A stretch of 64,000 bases of DNA from Holothuria scabra (GCA_037179385.1 CM074181.1:48008394-48072393), one strand, 5' to 3'; shown: positions 24,257-38,770, counted from the stretch's first letter. Notes: generated from the letters alone by a model not told the origin. Numbers and translations are program-made.

Positions 24257-25668
24257 GCTACAGAATTGAAAGGCTGGATCTCCGAGGAGATACAAATAGC
24301 GGAAGGCTAGAATTTAGATGAATTAAACAGCCAAAAGGTTTGAAGTAGAGCTTTCGAGGAATACTACCTCTTTATCAATACTTGGTCAGAGAATGACAAG
24401 GAGTGAGAAATTTTGGAAGTCCTTAAAGGCGTTGACAATGGTCTCACCTCTATTGTTACAGGATAATCCTTCTTAAGGCAATTGAGCAGGTTGATTGACC
24501 GGGAGGGTCTGATCGGATTACTCGGGTGTAACCCATCAACAATAGGAAAATCCTCTTCAAAGTAATTAGAGAAATTGTTAGGCCGGAATGGCCTGATCGG
24601 ATTATTTTGGTTAATATCATCAGCAAGCTGGTAAATCGCTTCTGATGTTCAAGCCGAAAGGCGATTTGGTTTTGAGGTTAAGTTCCCAGAAATTTTCCTT
24701 TTGCTTTTCTAGATTTGTCGGTCCATGTATCGTTTTGGTCGATAGCAATGACCCACAAGTTTTTGATAGAATGATGAGGCAAATTGAAATGATTTGCAAC
24801 AGGTTGTTCAACCTTTTTGGTTTTAATTGCTGACCTGTGCTGTGTCATTCTCATTCGAAGAGTATTTTTAGATTCTCCGACATACTGCACACCACATAAA
24901 TTGCAATATATGAGAAAAATGACATTTTTGGAAAGACAGTTAATTTCTTGTCTAATTTGGAAGATGCGTGCATTTTGATTGCTCTGGAAGCCTTTTGTAG
25001 AATCAACCAGGGCGCACATCTTGCAGTTGGAAGGCCAAGGTGAACAACCAAAATTTTCTTTGTTTTCCTCGGCTGAGGATTTGTCCTGAAATTTAGCCCG
25101 AACGAAAATGTCCCGTAAATTTGAGGGCCGCTTGAAGGCAACAACGGGGGGTTGGGGAAAGATAGACCTTAGGCGATCGTAGCTCTGAAGTGTGGGCATA
25201 TGCTTTTTGATGAATTTGGCTAGTGGTGGTAGACCGGGATGGTACTCAGTTACCAACGGCACTCTGTCGGAATTGCGCTGACGAGTTTTGAAAGTCAGAG
25301 TTTGCGAGCGACGGGTTTCTTTTGCCTCTTTGATGGCATTTTCAATTGAACCCCGAAAATACTGCCGGTTACGGAGGTAACCAGATAGTTCCTTTGCCCG
25401 AGTGTCAAAATCTGTTTCAGAGGAACAGATGCGTTTTATGCGGAGTGCTTGACTGAACGGAATATTTTTGGTGCAGTGCGGAGGATGGCAACTGCTGGGT
25501 AGAAGGTAGTTGTGCTTGTCCGTTGGTTTGTTGAACAAGTCTGTTTTGAGTGAACGATTTTCTATGGTTACAGTAATGTCCAGGAAGTGGACACTAAACC
25601 TGGGATGGTCGGCCGTAAATTTGAGGGGGGGGGGGTTGGAACGAATTGATGTTTCCAATAAAAATTTT
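24257..25668 (-). pseudogene. Penelope-like element 1, minus copy: RT C-terminus and GIY-YIG endonuclease, 5'-truncated
   Basis: Reading leftwards, 25668 starts in the reverse transcriptase just after the catalytic motif ([20 protein letters not shown]). It continues through a Cys-rich finger (NCKMCALV) and a GIY-YIG nuclease with IYCNLCGVQYVGES and LRMRMTQHRSAI. The frame ends early at 24678 (…FLGT). In another frame the expected nuclease end (ELNLKTKSPFGLN) follows, so a frameshift is present. The 3' UTR then runs to about 24257, where it meets the plus copy tail-on. Its 5' edge at 25668 lies inside a copy of a TA-flanked MITE. Together with 22282-24256 the two fragments cover the whole protein, but on opposite strands. 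Confidence 0.85.
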
Positions 25669-25898
<230 letters not shown>

Positions 25899-26089
25899 CT
25901 GTTAACCGAAACCCCCTAACGATCTCATTGATTTGTGAGAAACTTTAAGTAGGGTTTATTTCTTTTTGCTTTCACAGCATAAATACATGGTCGATATCTG
26001 CTCTTCTGCTTGCAGAATTGAGCACTCGGTCCAGTCTTGTTTTTATGGCAGTTATTTGTATTTGTAAATATGTGTATGTATATATAGAT

Positions 26090-26158
26090 ATTAATATATA
26101 TACAATATATATATATATATAAATATATAAAAAATAATATATATATATATACATATAT
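26090..26158. repeat. (TA)n-rich interrupted microsatellite
   Basis: An interrupted TA tract, with AAATATATAAAAAATAAT in the middle, that runs into the left end of MITE M1. Confidence 0.9.
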
Positions 26159-26511
26159 TTCACTAATTTGGCACTTAGGGGGAAAGTTGTTGTTGAAAAG
26201 TCGACCTTAAAGGGAAAAATTTGGGGGGCGAAATATAAGTTTCGCCGTAACTTTTCTACACACTTTTTCTATAGGAATACGTAAAAGGAGAAGGGCGCCC
26301 TTCTAGATTTACAAGGTAGATACAATTACTTCAAAGTTGTCAAATTTACAGACACCTAGCTGTTACCACGGGTGGATGGCTGGCCATTGAAATAACGTTG
26401 TTTATATGTTTAGACGTTAGGGCAAATATTTTCACTTATGTATTTCATTGTTATTTTTTCGCCCTGTGTACGCGCAGATATAACAATTTCCCCCTAAGAT
26501 GAGAATTAGCG
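26159..26511 (+). mobile_element. TA-flanked MITE, copy M1 (complete)
   Basis: A 353-bp element with imperfect ~30-bp terminal inverted repeats: CACTAATTTGGCACTTAGGG at the left, and CGCTAATTCTCATCTTAGGG at the right in reverse complement, both continuing GGAAA and TTGTT. It sits between two TA tracts. A second copy is at 32097-32431 and a fragment at 25669-25738, all bounded by TA tracts. It has no coding capacity. A TA target is compatible with Tc1/mariner-type mobilisation, but the superfamily is not proven. Confidence 0.75.

Positions 26512-26580
<69 letters not shown>
26512..26580. repeat. (TA)n microsatellite between MITE M1 and SINE array
   Basis: A pure TA tract of about 69 bp joining the right end of M1 to the first unit of the 369-bp array. 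Confidence 0.95.
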
Positions 26581-29240
<2,660 letters not shown>

Positions 29241-29289
29241 GAGGGACGACGTCAAAATCCATGGCAAGAGACACTACCTCATCTTCCTT

Positions 29290-30296
29290 GAGAGAATCGG
29301 CCGGCTCTGGTTCTTCGTTTTCAATGTGTCTAGCTACTAAGCCTTCCAGTTTGTGCAACTTTGGGATAGTGTAAAAAATTCCAGCACGGGGATAGTGCGG
29401 GATTAGGGACCTAATAAGATCCTGAGTGTCGCTGTTCTCAATCTCGTCCACTAGAGAGATCAATTCCTCGTGGAATTTCTGTGTTGGATCACAGTCCTGT
29501 TCAGTATAGAATTGTTCATTGTTTAGTTGGGTTTCGGCCTCCGAGATATAGCTCTCCCGGTCGAGGATGGTTATCGCCCCTCCCTTATCCGCCTGTCTTA
29601 TAACAATGTTGTCATTGTTTTTCAGGCCCTGAAGAGCCTTCGGTTCATGGGCTGGTAGGTTATTGGGAACTTTCTCTTTGGTTGATCCAGAAAAGTATCC
29701 AAGTGGCCCCTCACCTGATTGACAAGAGCGTCAATAAGGGGGTTTCGACCTGAGGGTAGGGTCCATTGGGATGTTTTAGGAGGAGCATAGTCGGGAGGTT
29801 TAGTGGTATTATCGTTGTCCTTGAAGTGTTCAGCCAAACGCACTTTGCGTAAGAAACTCTCCGTGTTATGACAGAGTTCTACAGTATCTAACTTCGCTGT
29901 GGGGCAAAAAGAAAGCCCCCGTGAGAGGACGGATTTCTCTGACTGAGTAAGGGGGTGGTGGGACAAATTAGCGACATTCGAGACGTCCTTTCTTGTGACA
30001 AAAGAGCCGTTTGTAAACTGTGCGCTATGAGCACGGTGCAAGTGTACGATATCAGGTGTTAAATAATCGGATCGACTCACCAGCTTTTTCCTTTGGAATG
30101 ACACACTCAGTTCCCGATTGTACGAGTGTTGAAGGTCCAACTGTACTGTTTCCGGCTCTACACTAGGCGGTAGTACCGTATACAGTCGTTTGCTTTCAAC
30201 GCCAACTTTACCCACTAGGTACTGTTGTTTTGCATATCCCAACTTGGGAACATGATTCCTCAAAAGTTCCGAGGCAAAAGAATACAAAAGAACCGG
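29290..30296 (-). pseudogene. Penelope-like element 2, minus copy: N-terminal region and first RT motifs, 3'-truncated
   Basis: Reading leftwards, an open frame of about 220 codons (no ATG at its head; it starts after a TAA at 30294-30296) encodes the N-terminal region, including LSRGLSFCPTAKL, which matches the equivalent block in element 1. A frameshift near 29640 is followed by NIVIRQADKGGAITILD and then AGIFYTIPKLHKLEG, the early RT signature. The copy ends at about 29290 against the plus copy. A hammerhead-ribozyme-like motif lies 23 bases upstream of the frame, at 30319-30361. Confidence 0.8.
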
Positions 30297-30318
30297 TTAG
30301 CAGGTATCCATGTTTATT

Positions 30319-30361
30319 CCGCTACTTTAAGTTTCACGGGCAAGACCCGATCGTCAGGCGG
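30319..30361 (-). ncRNA. Hammerhead ribozyme motif upstream of Penelope-like element 2
   Basis: Read on the minus strand, the segment fits the hammerhead fold. Stem I is CCGC/GCGG (4 of 4 pairs). The core CTGACGA matches CUGANGA. Stem II is CGGG/CCCG around a 5-base loop, with a U-U opposition at its base. GAAA follows, then stem III ACT/AGT with loop TAA, and the predicted cleavage follows GTA. All strictly conserved core positions are satisfied. Stem I is the open end (type I), and a further CCAT/ATGG pairing is possible outside it. Penelope-like elements are known to carry hammerhead motifs in their flanking repeats, and this one lies just upstream of the element's frame on the same strand. 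Activity is untested. Confidence 0.75.
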
Positions 30362-30586
30362 TTGGCATTACGAATGATGGAACATCAAGCATAATAAACG
30401 ACTAGATAGTTTTAAGAATGCAGCCGACAATTAGTTTAATTGTTAGTAAGGGGGGTTGTACGAAACAAAACAAAACTTAGGCAGTATTAAACACGATGGA
30501 ATGGCACAACTAGTCACTACGGGTTAAGAAAAAATCTTTTTGAGTGCCTGCAAGTTGAAATAAATTCCGAACGTTTGTTATATATT

Positions 30587-30764
30587 GAGCTGTTCTAGCA
30601 TAGTGGTCATAGACTCTGGCGGAAAGCGGAGGATGGTGGGTTCGGTCCAATTTTTCTCTCTGGTGTTTTTCTTCAACCGTTCCTTCTTTAATAAGAGTTT
30701 ATACTCTATTTTGGAACGGTATAAAATTCATGATCGAATGTATAACTAAAACACTTTCGACCTC

Positions 30765-30770
<6 letters not shown>
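30587..30770 (+). repeat. tRNA-derived SINE2 copy 1 (forward)
   Basis: Starts with the tRNA-like head GAGCTGTTCTAGCATAGTGG and a B-box GGGTTCGGTCC, followed by the family body (TTCTTCAACCGTTCCTTCTT; TTTATACTCTAT; CACTTTCGACCT). It is truncated by (TA)n at 30771. Confidence 0.75.

Positions 30771-30826
<56 letters not shown>
30771..30826. repeat. (TA)n microsatellite separating opposite SINE2 copies
   Basis: A pure TA tract. SINE2 is forward on its left and reverse on its right. Confidence 0.95.
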
Positions 30827-30829
<3 letters not shown>

Positions 30830-31468
30830 GGTCGAAGTTGGTAGATCGAAGTTAGAATGTGTAGGTCGAAAGTGTTATAGTAATGAATTCGATCATGAAT
30901 TTTATACCGATCCAAGATAGAGTATAAACTCTTATCAAAGAAGGAACGGTTGAAGAAAAACACCAGAGAGAAAAATTGAGCCGCACCGGGGGCCGAACCC
31001 ACCATCCTCCGCTTTCCGGGCAGAGTCTATGACCACTATGCTAGAACAGCTCGTGATTCACAGAAGCGACAACAGGCTATAAATACCCCGCGTGAATCAA
31101 TTTTCTCTCCTAGTTACCATGGTACTCCCAAGCGGGATGAATAATCAGTAGGTCGAAGTTGGTAGATCGAAGTTAGAATGTGTAGGTCGAAAGTGTTATA
31201 GTAATGAATTCGATCATGAATTTTATACCGATCCAAGATAGAGTATAAACTCTTATCAAAGAAGGAACGGTTGAAGAAAAACACCAGAGAGAAAAATTGA
31301 GCCGCACGGGGGACCGAACCCACCATCCTCCGCTTTCCGGGCAGAGTCTATGACCACTATGCTAGAACAGCTCGTGATTCACAGAAGCGACAACAGGCTA
31401 TAAATACCCCGCGTGAATCAATTTTCTCTCCTAGTTACCATGGTACTCCCAAGCGGGATGAATAATCA
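30827..31468 (-). repeat. tRNA-derived SINE2, two tandem reverse copies, 321-bp period
   Basis: Units 30827-31147 and 31148-31468 differ at only a few positions. On the minus strand each contains a tRNA-like domain (31052 to 30978 and 31373 to 31299). That domain has a fully paired 7-bp acceptor (GAGCTGT/GCGGCTC, with G-U pairs), a short D-arm, a 6-bp anticodon stem CTCTGC/GCGGAG closing a 7-base loop CCGGAAA, and a T-arm with GGTTCGG. Position 33 is C instead of U, so a functional tRNA is unlikely. Upstream of the head is TATTTATAGCC. Confidence 0.8.
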
Positions 31469-31483
31469 GTAGGTCGAAGTTGG

Positions 31484-31719
31484 TAGGAGAGAAAATTGAT
31501 TCACGCGGGGTATTTATAGCCTGTTGTCGCTTCTGTGAATCACGAGCTGTTCTAGCATAGTGGTCATAGACTCTGCCCGGAAAGCGGAGGATGGTGGGTT
31601 CGGTCCAATTTTTTCTCTCTGGTGTTTTTCTTCAACCGTTCCTTCTTTAATAAGAGTTTATACTCTATCTTGGATCGGTATAAAATTCATGATCGAATTC
31701 ATTACTATAACACTTTCGA

Positions 31720-31721
<2 letters not shown>
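31484..31721 (+). repeat. tRNA-derived SINE2, forward copy forming a palindrome with 31148-31436
   Basis: AGGAGAGAAAATTGATTCAC onward is the reverse complement of the unit to its left, across a spacer of about 47 bases. The tRNA-like head is 31544-31610. The arms stay nearly identical for at least 230 bases, until (TA)n at 31722. Confidence 0.8.

Positions 31722-31787
<66 letters not shown>
31722..31787. repeat. (TA)n microsatellite
   Basis: A pure TA tract between SINE2 and the hammerhead-bearing fragment. Confidence 0.95.
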
Positions 31788-32431
<644 letters not shown>

Positions 32432-32433
32432 TA

Positions 32434-32508
<75 letters not shown>

Positions 32509-32527
32509 ACATATATATATATATATA
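32432..32527. repeat. Compound TA / TATTTATATTTATA microsatellite
   Basis: Two copies of a TATTTATATTTATATATACA block embedded in TA repeats, adjoining the truncated end of M2. Confidence 0.9.
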
Positions 32528-32740
32528 CCAATAAATCATACCTTAGAAGGACACATATTAAAATCACATATTTGCATATATTTGCATATACGAGTCTTAA
32601 ACTTTATAATTAAAATACCATAAGAGTCTTGCATAACGGTCATAACCTATAGAAATTGTTTTTTGAGTAAATTGCCTATGTAGAAAATTAAATTAAATAA
32701 ACAAAATATTACATGTTGTATATACTTGAATATTTAATAG

Positions 32741-32949
32741 GTTCGTGGTTCCGTCCCTCCTTTGGTAAGAGTTTATACTCTATCTTGGATCGGTATAAAA
32801 TTTATGATCGAATGTATTACTACAACACTTTCGACCTACTCATTCTAACTTCGATCTACCAACTTCGACCTATATATATATATTTATATATATATATATG
32901 TATATATTATATATATATTTATTTATTTATTTATATATATATATATATT
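32741..32949 (+). repeat. SINE2 3' fragment followed by a TA-rich tract
   Basis: 32741-32874 matches the body of SINE2 (TAAGAGTTTATACTCTATCT; CTAACTTCGATCTACCAACT) and lacks the tRNA-like head. It is followed by a TA-rich tract to 32949. Confidence 0.75.
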
Positions 32950-33039
32950 CGTAAGTACTTTACTTGGAAAAATAGAAGTTGCGCTTGCTCTAATCTCAAA
33001 CAACTAAACTGTAAAATTTCGTTTGAGAAAATACAGACT

Positions 33040-33313
33040 TTGTTTGTAAATTAGTTTTAATACGTATTTATGTGGTTAAAATAACAGATCTTCAAGTAAA
33101 TGTAAAGAACAGACTTATTCTTGGAAACTTTTCAAGATTTTACTGTAAACTACGTTTGAGAACAAATTACAAACTTTTACTGTTCAACTAAATCAGTTGT
33201 TCAACGGTAAATGCTTGTTAATTTCACAGAATTTTTCAGGCAAATATAAAAAAAGGAAATTTTCTGTAAAATTCTAAAAGATTTCTCTGTGAATTTGCGA
33301 TTATTTTTTACAG
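33040..33313. repeat. Element rich in CTGTAAA/TTTACAG words, related to 34817-36056
   Basis: Ends in TTTTTTACAGTGTA, as the 34817 element does in related form, and holds several TTTACTGTAAA, TTCACAGAA and TTTCTGTAAAATTC words. The left end was not located. Confidence 0.4.
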
Positions 33314-33963
33314 TGTAATGGTTATTGCATATCTAATTTGAGATAAACATACATCCATTTCTTATTGGCATGGAAAGGAACTTGGAGATAAAATAATTGA
33401 TGTACGATGCTTTTCGATCCAGTCAAGACCTGAAGACTAAAAGCCACTGACAAAATAGACACGTATTGAGATCCTTTCAGATTCTCGATTGCACATTCTG
33501 TTACAAATAACATATGAAAACTGGTCGTTATCTGAAAACTCTAGGAAGCCATGAAATTCAGTTTAAGGATGTTCAAGCACGAAAAATATCTTAGCTGAAG
33601 CTCGCATTACTGCTAAATTGTTTTACCAGGAACGTGTGACTATGACTGTGGAAGTACCACCTCGGCGGTAATACTTCCATGCTATGATTAAGTCAGTAGT
33701 CACGCTGTTTTGACGAATTCTGTATACACTCCGACATTCAATTGCATAAAGTTCATAAGATTCCAGCATAACCGTCTTCATAGATTCAACACATATATCA
33801 GCATATATATGTACCATATGCAGCGATGGATCCTTATTCCCTCTGCGTTTATTTGTAAACGGCTTTGGGTGCTTCATACCAGCAAATAAAGCTCAGATTC
33901 TAGAAGGTTTCGACGAGATTAATTACGTGTAAAGAAGGATCTTGAATAATATTTCATATTTAC

Positions 33964-34015
33964 CTTCCACTGAAAGAAGTATTAGCAAGAGTACGTTGAT
34001 GTGTAAGATTCTCAT
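33964..34015 (-). CDS. Gene A (probable), first coding exon: signal peptide
   Basis: Minus-strand exon. Acceptor TTACTTATTTTGCAG is followed immediately by ATG-AGA, and the exon ends GTGGAAG|GTAAAT in phase 1. It encodes 17 residues plus one base: MRILHINVLLLILLSVE. This is a classic short secretory leader with an Arg n-region, a Leu/Ile core and small residues before the exit. An acceptor directly at the ATG implies a non-coding 5' exon upstream. The next phase-1 exon recognised on this strand is the FnIII exon, 14.3 kb away. The junction gives Gly and keeps the frame. An open frame at 33322-33513 with an acceptor-like GTTATTTGTAACAG is an alternative partner. The design matches gene B's exon at 59079-59136. 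Confidence 0.55.
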
Positions 34016-34816
34016 CTGCAAAATAAGTAAAGTTTCTATGTTAAGCAAATAGAGTTAGACTTGAGATCTGGGATGATTTATTACAAATAAAGTACCGGCA
34101 CTGTTGAAACAAAAGTTTGGTCCATAGATCTTACACATTGGCAACACAGTGACGTCATCCTTGTTGACAAAACAATATAACACGTGGCCACAAGCTTAAA
34201 AACTAACCCTACACTTGTAGCAGACTATGCGCGTATGCGACTAGTTGACAAATCAGCTATCTGCATTTGTCCGTGTTGGTTTCTTTTTGTTGAAATCTTC
34301 TCAATCTCTGGTCGAAAAAACAAAAAAATTGCCAACATGTTAACATGAACAAGTTGTACCGCAGAACTATGAAAATTCGATTTATGCTAATTATTTCGTG
34401 ACGTCACATCCACAGACAGATATTTCCTCGGACTACCCTGTCCTACAAAAAATGTACGTTGGTGCGACGCAACGAAAAAGTTGGCATTTTATGTCCATTG
34501 ACATTACATGCAAATCGTATATCTACACTGGTTGGTTGTTTTTTGGCTTTTTCCGACCAGAGATTGATAAGATTTTAACAAAAACCCGAAAAGATTTGAT
34601 CGGAATCCGAATTTTTTGTAATGTGGCTGCGGCTTAGAAACACGTGCACTCTGGGTAACAGGTCTCTCTTGATTCAGGGTCTATTCCATGTTGTTAATGT
34701 AGTGAACAGTCTTGTAACCGGGTAAAGAATGATCCAGCGGCGTTCCATAGATGGAAAATCAGTTACCGGTATTCATTGTTTAAAATTTCAAACAATGCAA
34801 CTTCCATAACTGCCTA

Positions 34817-36056
34817 CACTGTTAAAAATTTCTGTAAATTTACAGCCTTTTTAACTTAAACTTTTGGTATTTTACTTTTAATAGAGATTTTCTGTATTTT
34901 TACAGACACTTTGTATTTCTACAATAAAAAAAGGTTGTTTAACATGTATTTTCTGTTTATTTGAAAAACCATTTCTGTCTGCTTTTTTAACCAAATTTTA
35001 CTGCTTTGTAAAACTTTTTCTGTAAATGTACAGAAATTTTAACAGTATTTTGTATTTTTCTGATTTCACATAAATATACTGTCCTTTAACTAACATTCAT
35101 TTTGTTTTTAAGCTGAAAAAGAAACAAAAATAAGCCCAAACAAACAAACAAATAAGAAATAGCCAGAAAATTTTCAATATATGACATGCATCGTTCTGCG
35201 AAGTTTCAGTTAAAAAAGAAAACATTTTTGGCAAATTTATGGCCCTATTTGAAAATTAACTTACATTTATTATACTGACAATTGGTATACTGATGTCAAC
35301 TCATCGCCACAGGCGCTCATGCACTTGATCGAATTAAAAACGTTTCACAAATTTACTTGAAAGAGTCTGTAAATTTACCACTTTATGACGTAAATCTCAT
35401 TTTGCATAAATGGGTGGAGCTTATTTTGTAGGCATTTTCCTAACAAAAGGATTGCTGTTGCTTTGAATAATATCTTTTTTGGCTTTTTTAATCAGGAAGT
35501 GATAAACTTATTGTTTACCTTGTCTGGAAATGTTTGCAACCAATGTATTTGCATTCTTTGTCATATTTATTTTAAAAACAATTATTATATTGTACCAAAA
35601 ATGTGACTTTCCAATTACAAAGTTCCTAGAGATAGCAGTCTACTGGACAACAATGTGATAACAAAGTATCCTCATTGTGTTTTGATTGAAAATAACTTCG
35701 TAACGACACATTACGTTGATAAGCAAATACCTGATCTACGTAATGGTGAAGTGTATGTTACGTAATAACATATGAAAGGAAAAATGCGATATTATAATAA
35801 ATATTAAAACGCCGAGAATGATAACAGTAGGCTGTAAATTCACATAAAATTAAGGTAAAAAAAAAACAGAACAATTCTGTAATTCGATTTTACAGTAGAC
35901 ATTTGTAAACTAATTTACATGCAAAAACTGTAAAGAAAAAACAAACACTTAATGTTTTTTCATGATTACAGTCTGGCTGTAAAAAAAACATTATTTGGTT
36001 GGAAAAAAATTTGCCATAAAAATTATGTAAATTTTACAGAGAAATTTCTAACAGTG
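34817..36056. mobile_element. 1.24-kb TIR element built of TTTACAGAAA-type words
   Basis: Left end TA|CACTGTTAAAAATTTCTG and right end AGAAATTTCTAACAGTG|TA are inverted repeats flanked by TA on both sides. The interior reiterates CTGTAAATTTACAG-like words (for example CTGTAAATGTACAG and GTATTTTTACAG near 34895-35050 and 35830-36040). There is no coding frame above about 60 codons, so it is a non-autonomous DNA transposon of uncertain superfamily. A related end is at 33313. Confidence 0.65.
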
Positions 36057-37155
36057 TAGGTTTATTGTTGAGACTGAATAATTAGATGATAACTGCAGAT
36101 ATTTCCTTTGTAAGCTATGTTTGTGCTATTTAAAAACAAATATTCTCCTTTGAAAACTGGATGCAGGGCCCGGGCCATAAATATTATTAAGATTATCTCC
36201 CTTTTTGAATAAAAATCATTGTTTGGGCACTCTAATTTCAAACCATGTAAATTCGAAATAATGTTTTGAAGAGATCGACACCTTTCAATTACACCGAGGG
36301 AGATCTAAACATCTCCTTGTTAAACAAATTCAGCTTGGTACATAACAGAGATTTCTCCATTCATTACGGGTGTGTGTGTGTGGGGGGGGGGGCAAGAACA
36401 GTCACCCTAAACTTATTTTGAGGAAATAGATTAATGTCACAATTTGCTTATTATTTCCTATAAAGTATCTTTCATACTCCAAGTAAATTTCACAATTGAC
36501 TGATTGAGAAGAAGTATTGTCACATTGTCCTATTTAAAAGCCAATCATAAAATAGAATAATCTGCTTTGCTAATTCAAGTAAGAGTGTTTGTATTTGACT
36601 TTAAACTCCATTACCAAATGAATACACATTTAACCATTTGGAATGCCCGTCCAGATGTCTGAGTACTGTGCCAATAACTGTCAGCCAAGGGAAACTCGTC
36701 AAGTTTAACGGAAGTTCAACAATTAGCCCACGTTCCTGAAGAAGATACGGATAGTATTCATTTATCGTAAGGACATTATGACCTCGAAGCGTTATACCGA
36801 ATCACCAGGCTGTTTTACTGAGCATCGAGGTGCGCTAGATTTATGATATTGAAACATAGTGTAAGCACTGCCTTGCCGGGAGCACGTACACGACCGGAAA
36901 TGCGACCTCTTTGCTTTTTAAGGGCATGATCAGCTGGAGTGTCATGTAACCATAAACTTTGAAATATGATACCGTACGTACTCGATCTCTTATACTTCAA
37001 ACAGGGAAGGCTATCTAATTTATCAAAAATAGGTTAATAAAGTTATATAATAATAAAGTTACATGCACGCTATTTACCGTTCTGCTTATCCATATTTATT
37101 AAAATATCACAGACATTTAGGAATAACAAACGGTTAGCATTGTTTGGGCTGTAAC

Positions 37156-37904
37156 CAGTGTTGTAGTGACTCGAGTCAAAGATTTCAGTGACTCGAGTCT
37201 GACCCGAGTCTTAAAGTCACGGGACTCGACTCTACTCGAGTCACCACTTGCCAAAGACTCGACGTGACTCGAGTCACTATAAAATAAATTTTGAAAAACT
37301 CGACGATGAATTGCAGTGTGTCACTGCTCAATGTGATTAATACAGTACTAAAGTTAATGTGTATATTCCAATCTTCACATTTAGGGTTGTGAAGTCAAAT
37401 TTCAATTGAATTGTACAAGTGTGGACATCGATCACCTTCTAGCCCCCCACCCCACCTCACCCCACCACTCGCCCTCCCAATTCAGGTGAAAGCAGTTGGC
37501 TTATTCGGGCAAAACATGATAAACGGTGACATTATTCGGGCAAAACATGCACTTGCCCCCTCATTAAAAATTACTCCTGTATGCCTATGCCCCCTCCTCC
37601 AACAAAAATGTGCAGTCACTTAGCAAAGGACTGCTTTTGCAAACGATCAACCTATCACACCAAGGACTCGAGGTAACAGAACATGTTAGAGACCGAGTGA
37701 CTTGGAGTGACTCAAAGAAAAGAAACACATTCTGCCCGCACGAAGCTTTCGAAAGACTCGAAGTGACTCGACTGCAGCTGAGGGAAGACTCGACATGACT
37801 CGACTCGACTAGAATTGCTCAAGACTCGACGTGACTCGAGACTCGACAACTTGTGACTCGAGGTGACTTGTGACTCGACATCAGGTGACTCGATTACAAC
37901 ACTG
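37156..37904. mobile_element. hAT-like non-autonomous element with GACTCGAGTC sub-repeats
   Basis: The terminal repeats are CAGTGTTGTAGTGACTCGAG and, from the right in reverse complement, CAGTGTTGTAATCGAGTC. They are flanked by near-perfect 8-bp duplications, GCTGTAAC (37148-37155) and GCTGTTAC (37905-37912). An 8-bp duplication and CAG-starting ends are hAT hallmarks. Blocks near both ends (about 37165-37285 and 37660-37895) reiterate palindromic TGACTCGAGTCA and related words. The middle has no transposase. A 184-bp relative is at 58634-58817. Confidence 0.85.
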
Positions 37905-37949
37905 GCTGTTACACTTTACTTGAAAAAATGCATGCAACCGCGCATGAGT

Positions 37950-38296
37950 GTTCCCATTTGATCGCCTGCCCGAGATCTGATCCCCTCCTCCGGTTCAAGT
38001 AACCGAAAGTTGTTTCATCGAAATTATGTGTGCAGGTCAGGTTTGTTTACACGCATTTGTGTGGCGTGACGAGCTTCACTGCGGAAGTACGTCATTGATC
38101 TCGGGTCACCTTGATCCCCCGTTGTGTTCCCACTTGTTTTCTTGATCGCCTGGGCTTTCTGATCCTCCCCGAATGGCGACCAAGCTCTCGGGATCTGAGT
38201 GATCCGGGGAACGAGAGCGTTCCCACTTGCAAATTGATCGCCTGCGCTGGGTCTGAACCGGATCTGATCACCTCGTCGTTCTCAAGTGGGAACACA
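37950..38296. repeat. GTTCCCACTTG / TTGATCGCCTG repeat block with inverted ends
   Basis: The words TGTTCCCA.TTG and TTGATCGCCTG recur at about 37951, 38124 and 38218. The block closes with CAAGTGGGAACAC, the reverse complement of its opening GTGTTCCCATTTG. It is GC-richer than the flanks. No matching target duplication was found, so the element class is open. Confidence 0.5.
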
Positions 38297-38599
38297 CTCA
38301 ATGTGTGTGCATTGGCTGCTAAAGTAATATTAACAACACATGCAGTGGTCTTCAAATGAACCCGTTTAACCGCGTATTACAATGGAAATGTTATCTTTAA
38401 TTTTCCAAACTCTGCCCAAATCGAGCCCGTGAACGATGTGAAACAGAATTTTTGTTTCCCCTATCTTCTACCTATTGTAAGCTATATTCCCTCTCCTTCC
38501 ATCACTCTTCTCTTTCTTTCAGTTCAATTTCAATTTAATTTCGGTGGTTGTAACGCCTTTCAGCAAAGAAAGTTAGGTAAAGACTCACAAATTTTTCTC

Positions 38600-38770
38600 A
38601 AAGTCCGAGCCTATAGTAAAGGGAAACAAAGCATTCCTTGTCAATGTGAGGAAGTGATATAATCCCTGCTGCACTCAATATCACTTTGGAACACAAATCT
38701 AGTGACTTTATTTGGTGATATCTTGCGGAATAAATGTCCAATTTGAATAGAAATTTCACCACAATAAGTA
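38600..38770 (-). repeat. Dispersed repeat family F2, reverse copy
   Basis: In reverse complement it matches 57040-57260 closely: GTGGTGAAATTTC, CTAGATTTGTGTTCCAAAGT, and CATTGACAAGGAATGCTTTG. Confidence 0.75.

Noticed and set aside
33322..33513. Frame that could follow the gene A leader after GTTATTTGTAACAG
   Set aside because: The phase fits, but the sequence has no domain or homology I recognise and the FnIII exon is a stronger partner. Kept only as an alternative.
33623..33877. 84-codon minus-strand frame next to the gene A leader exon
   Set aside because: An upstream acceptor in the right phase was not found (the candidate AG gives a stop or phase 0), and no domain was recognised.
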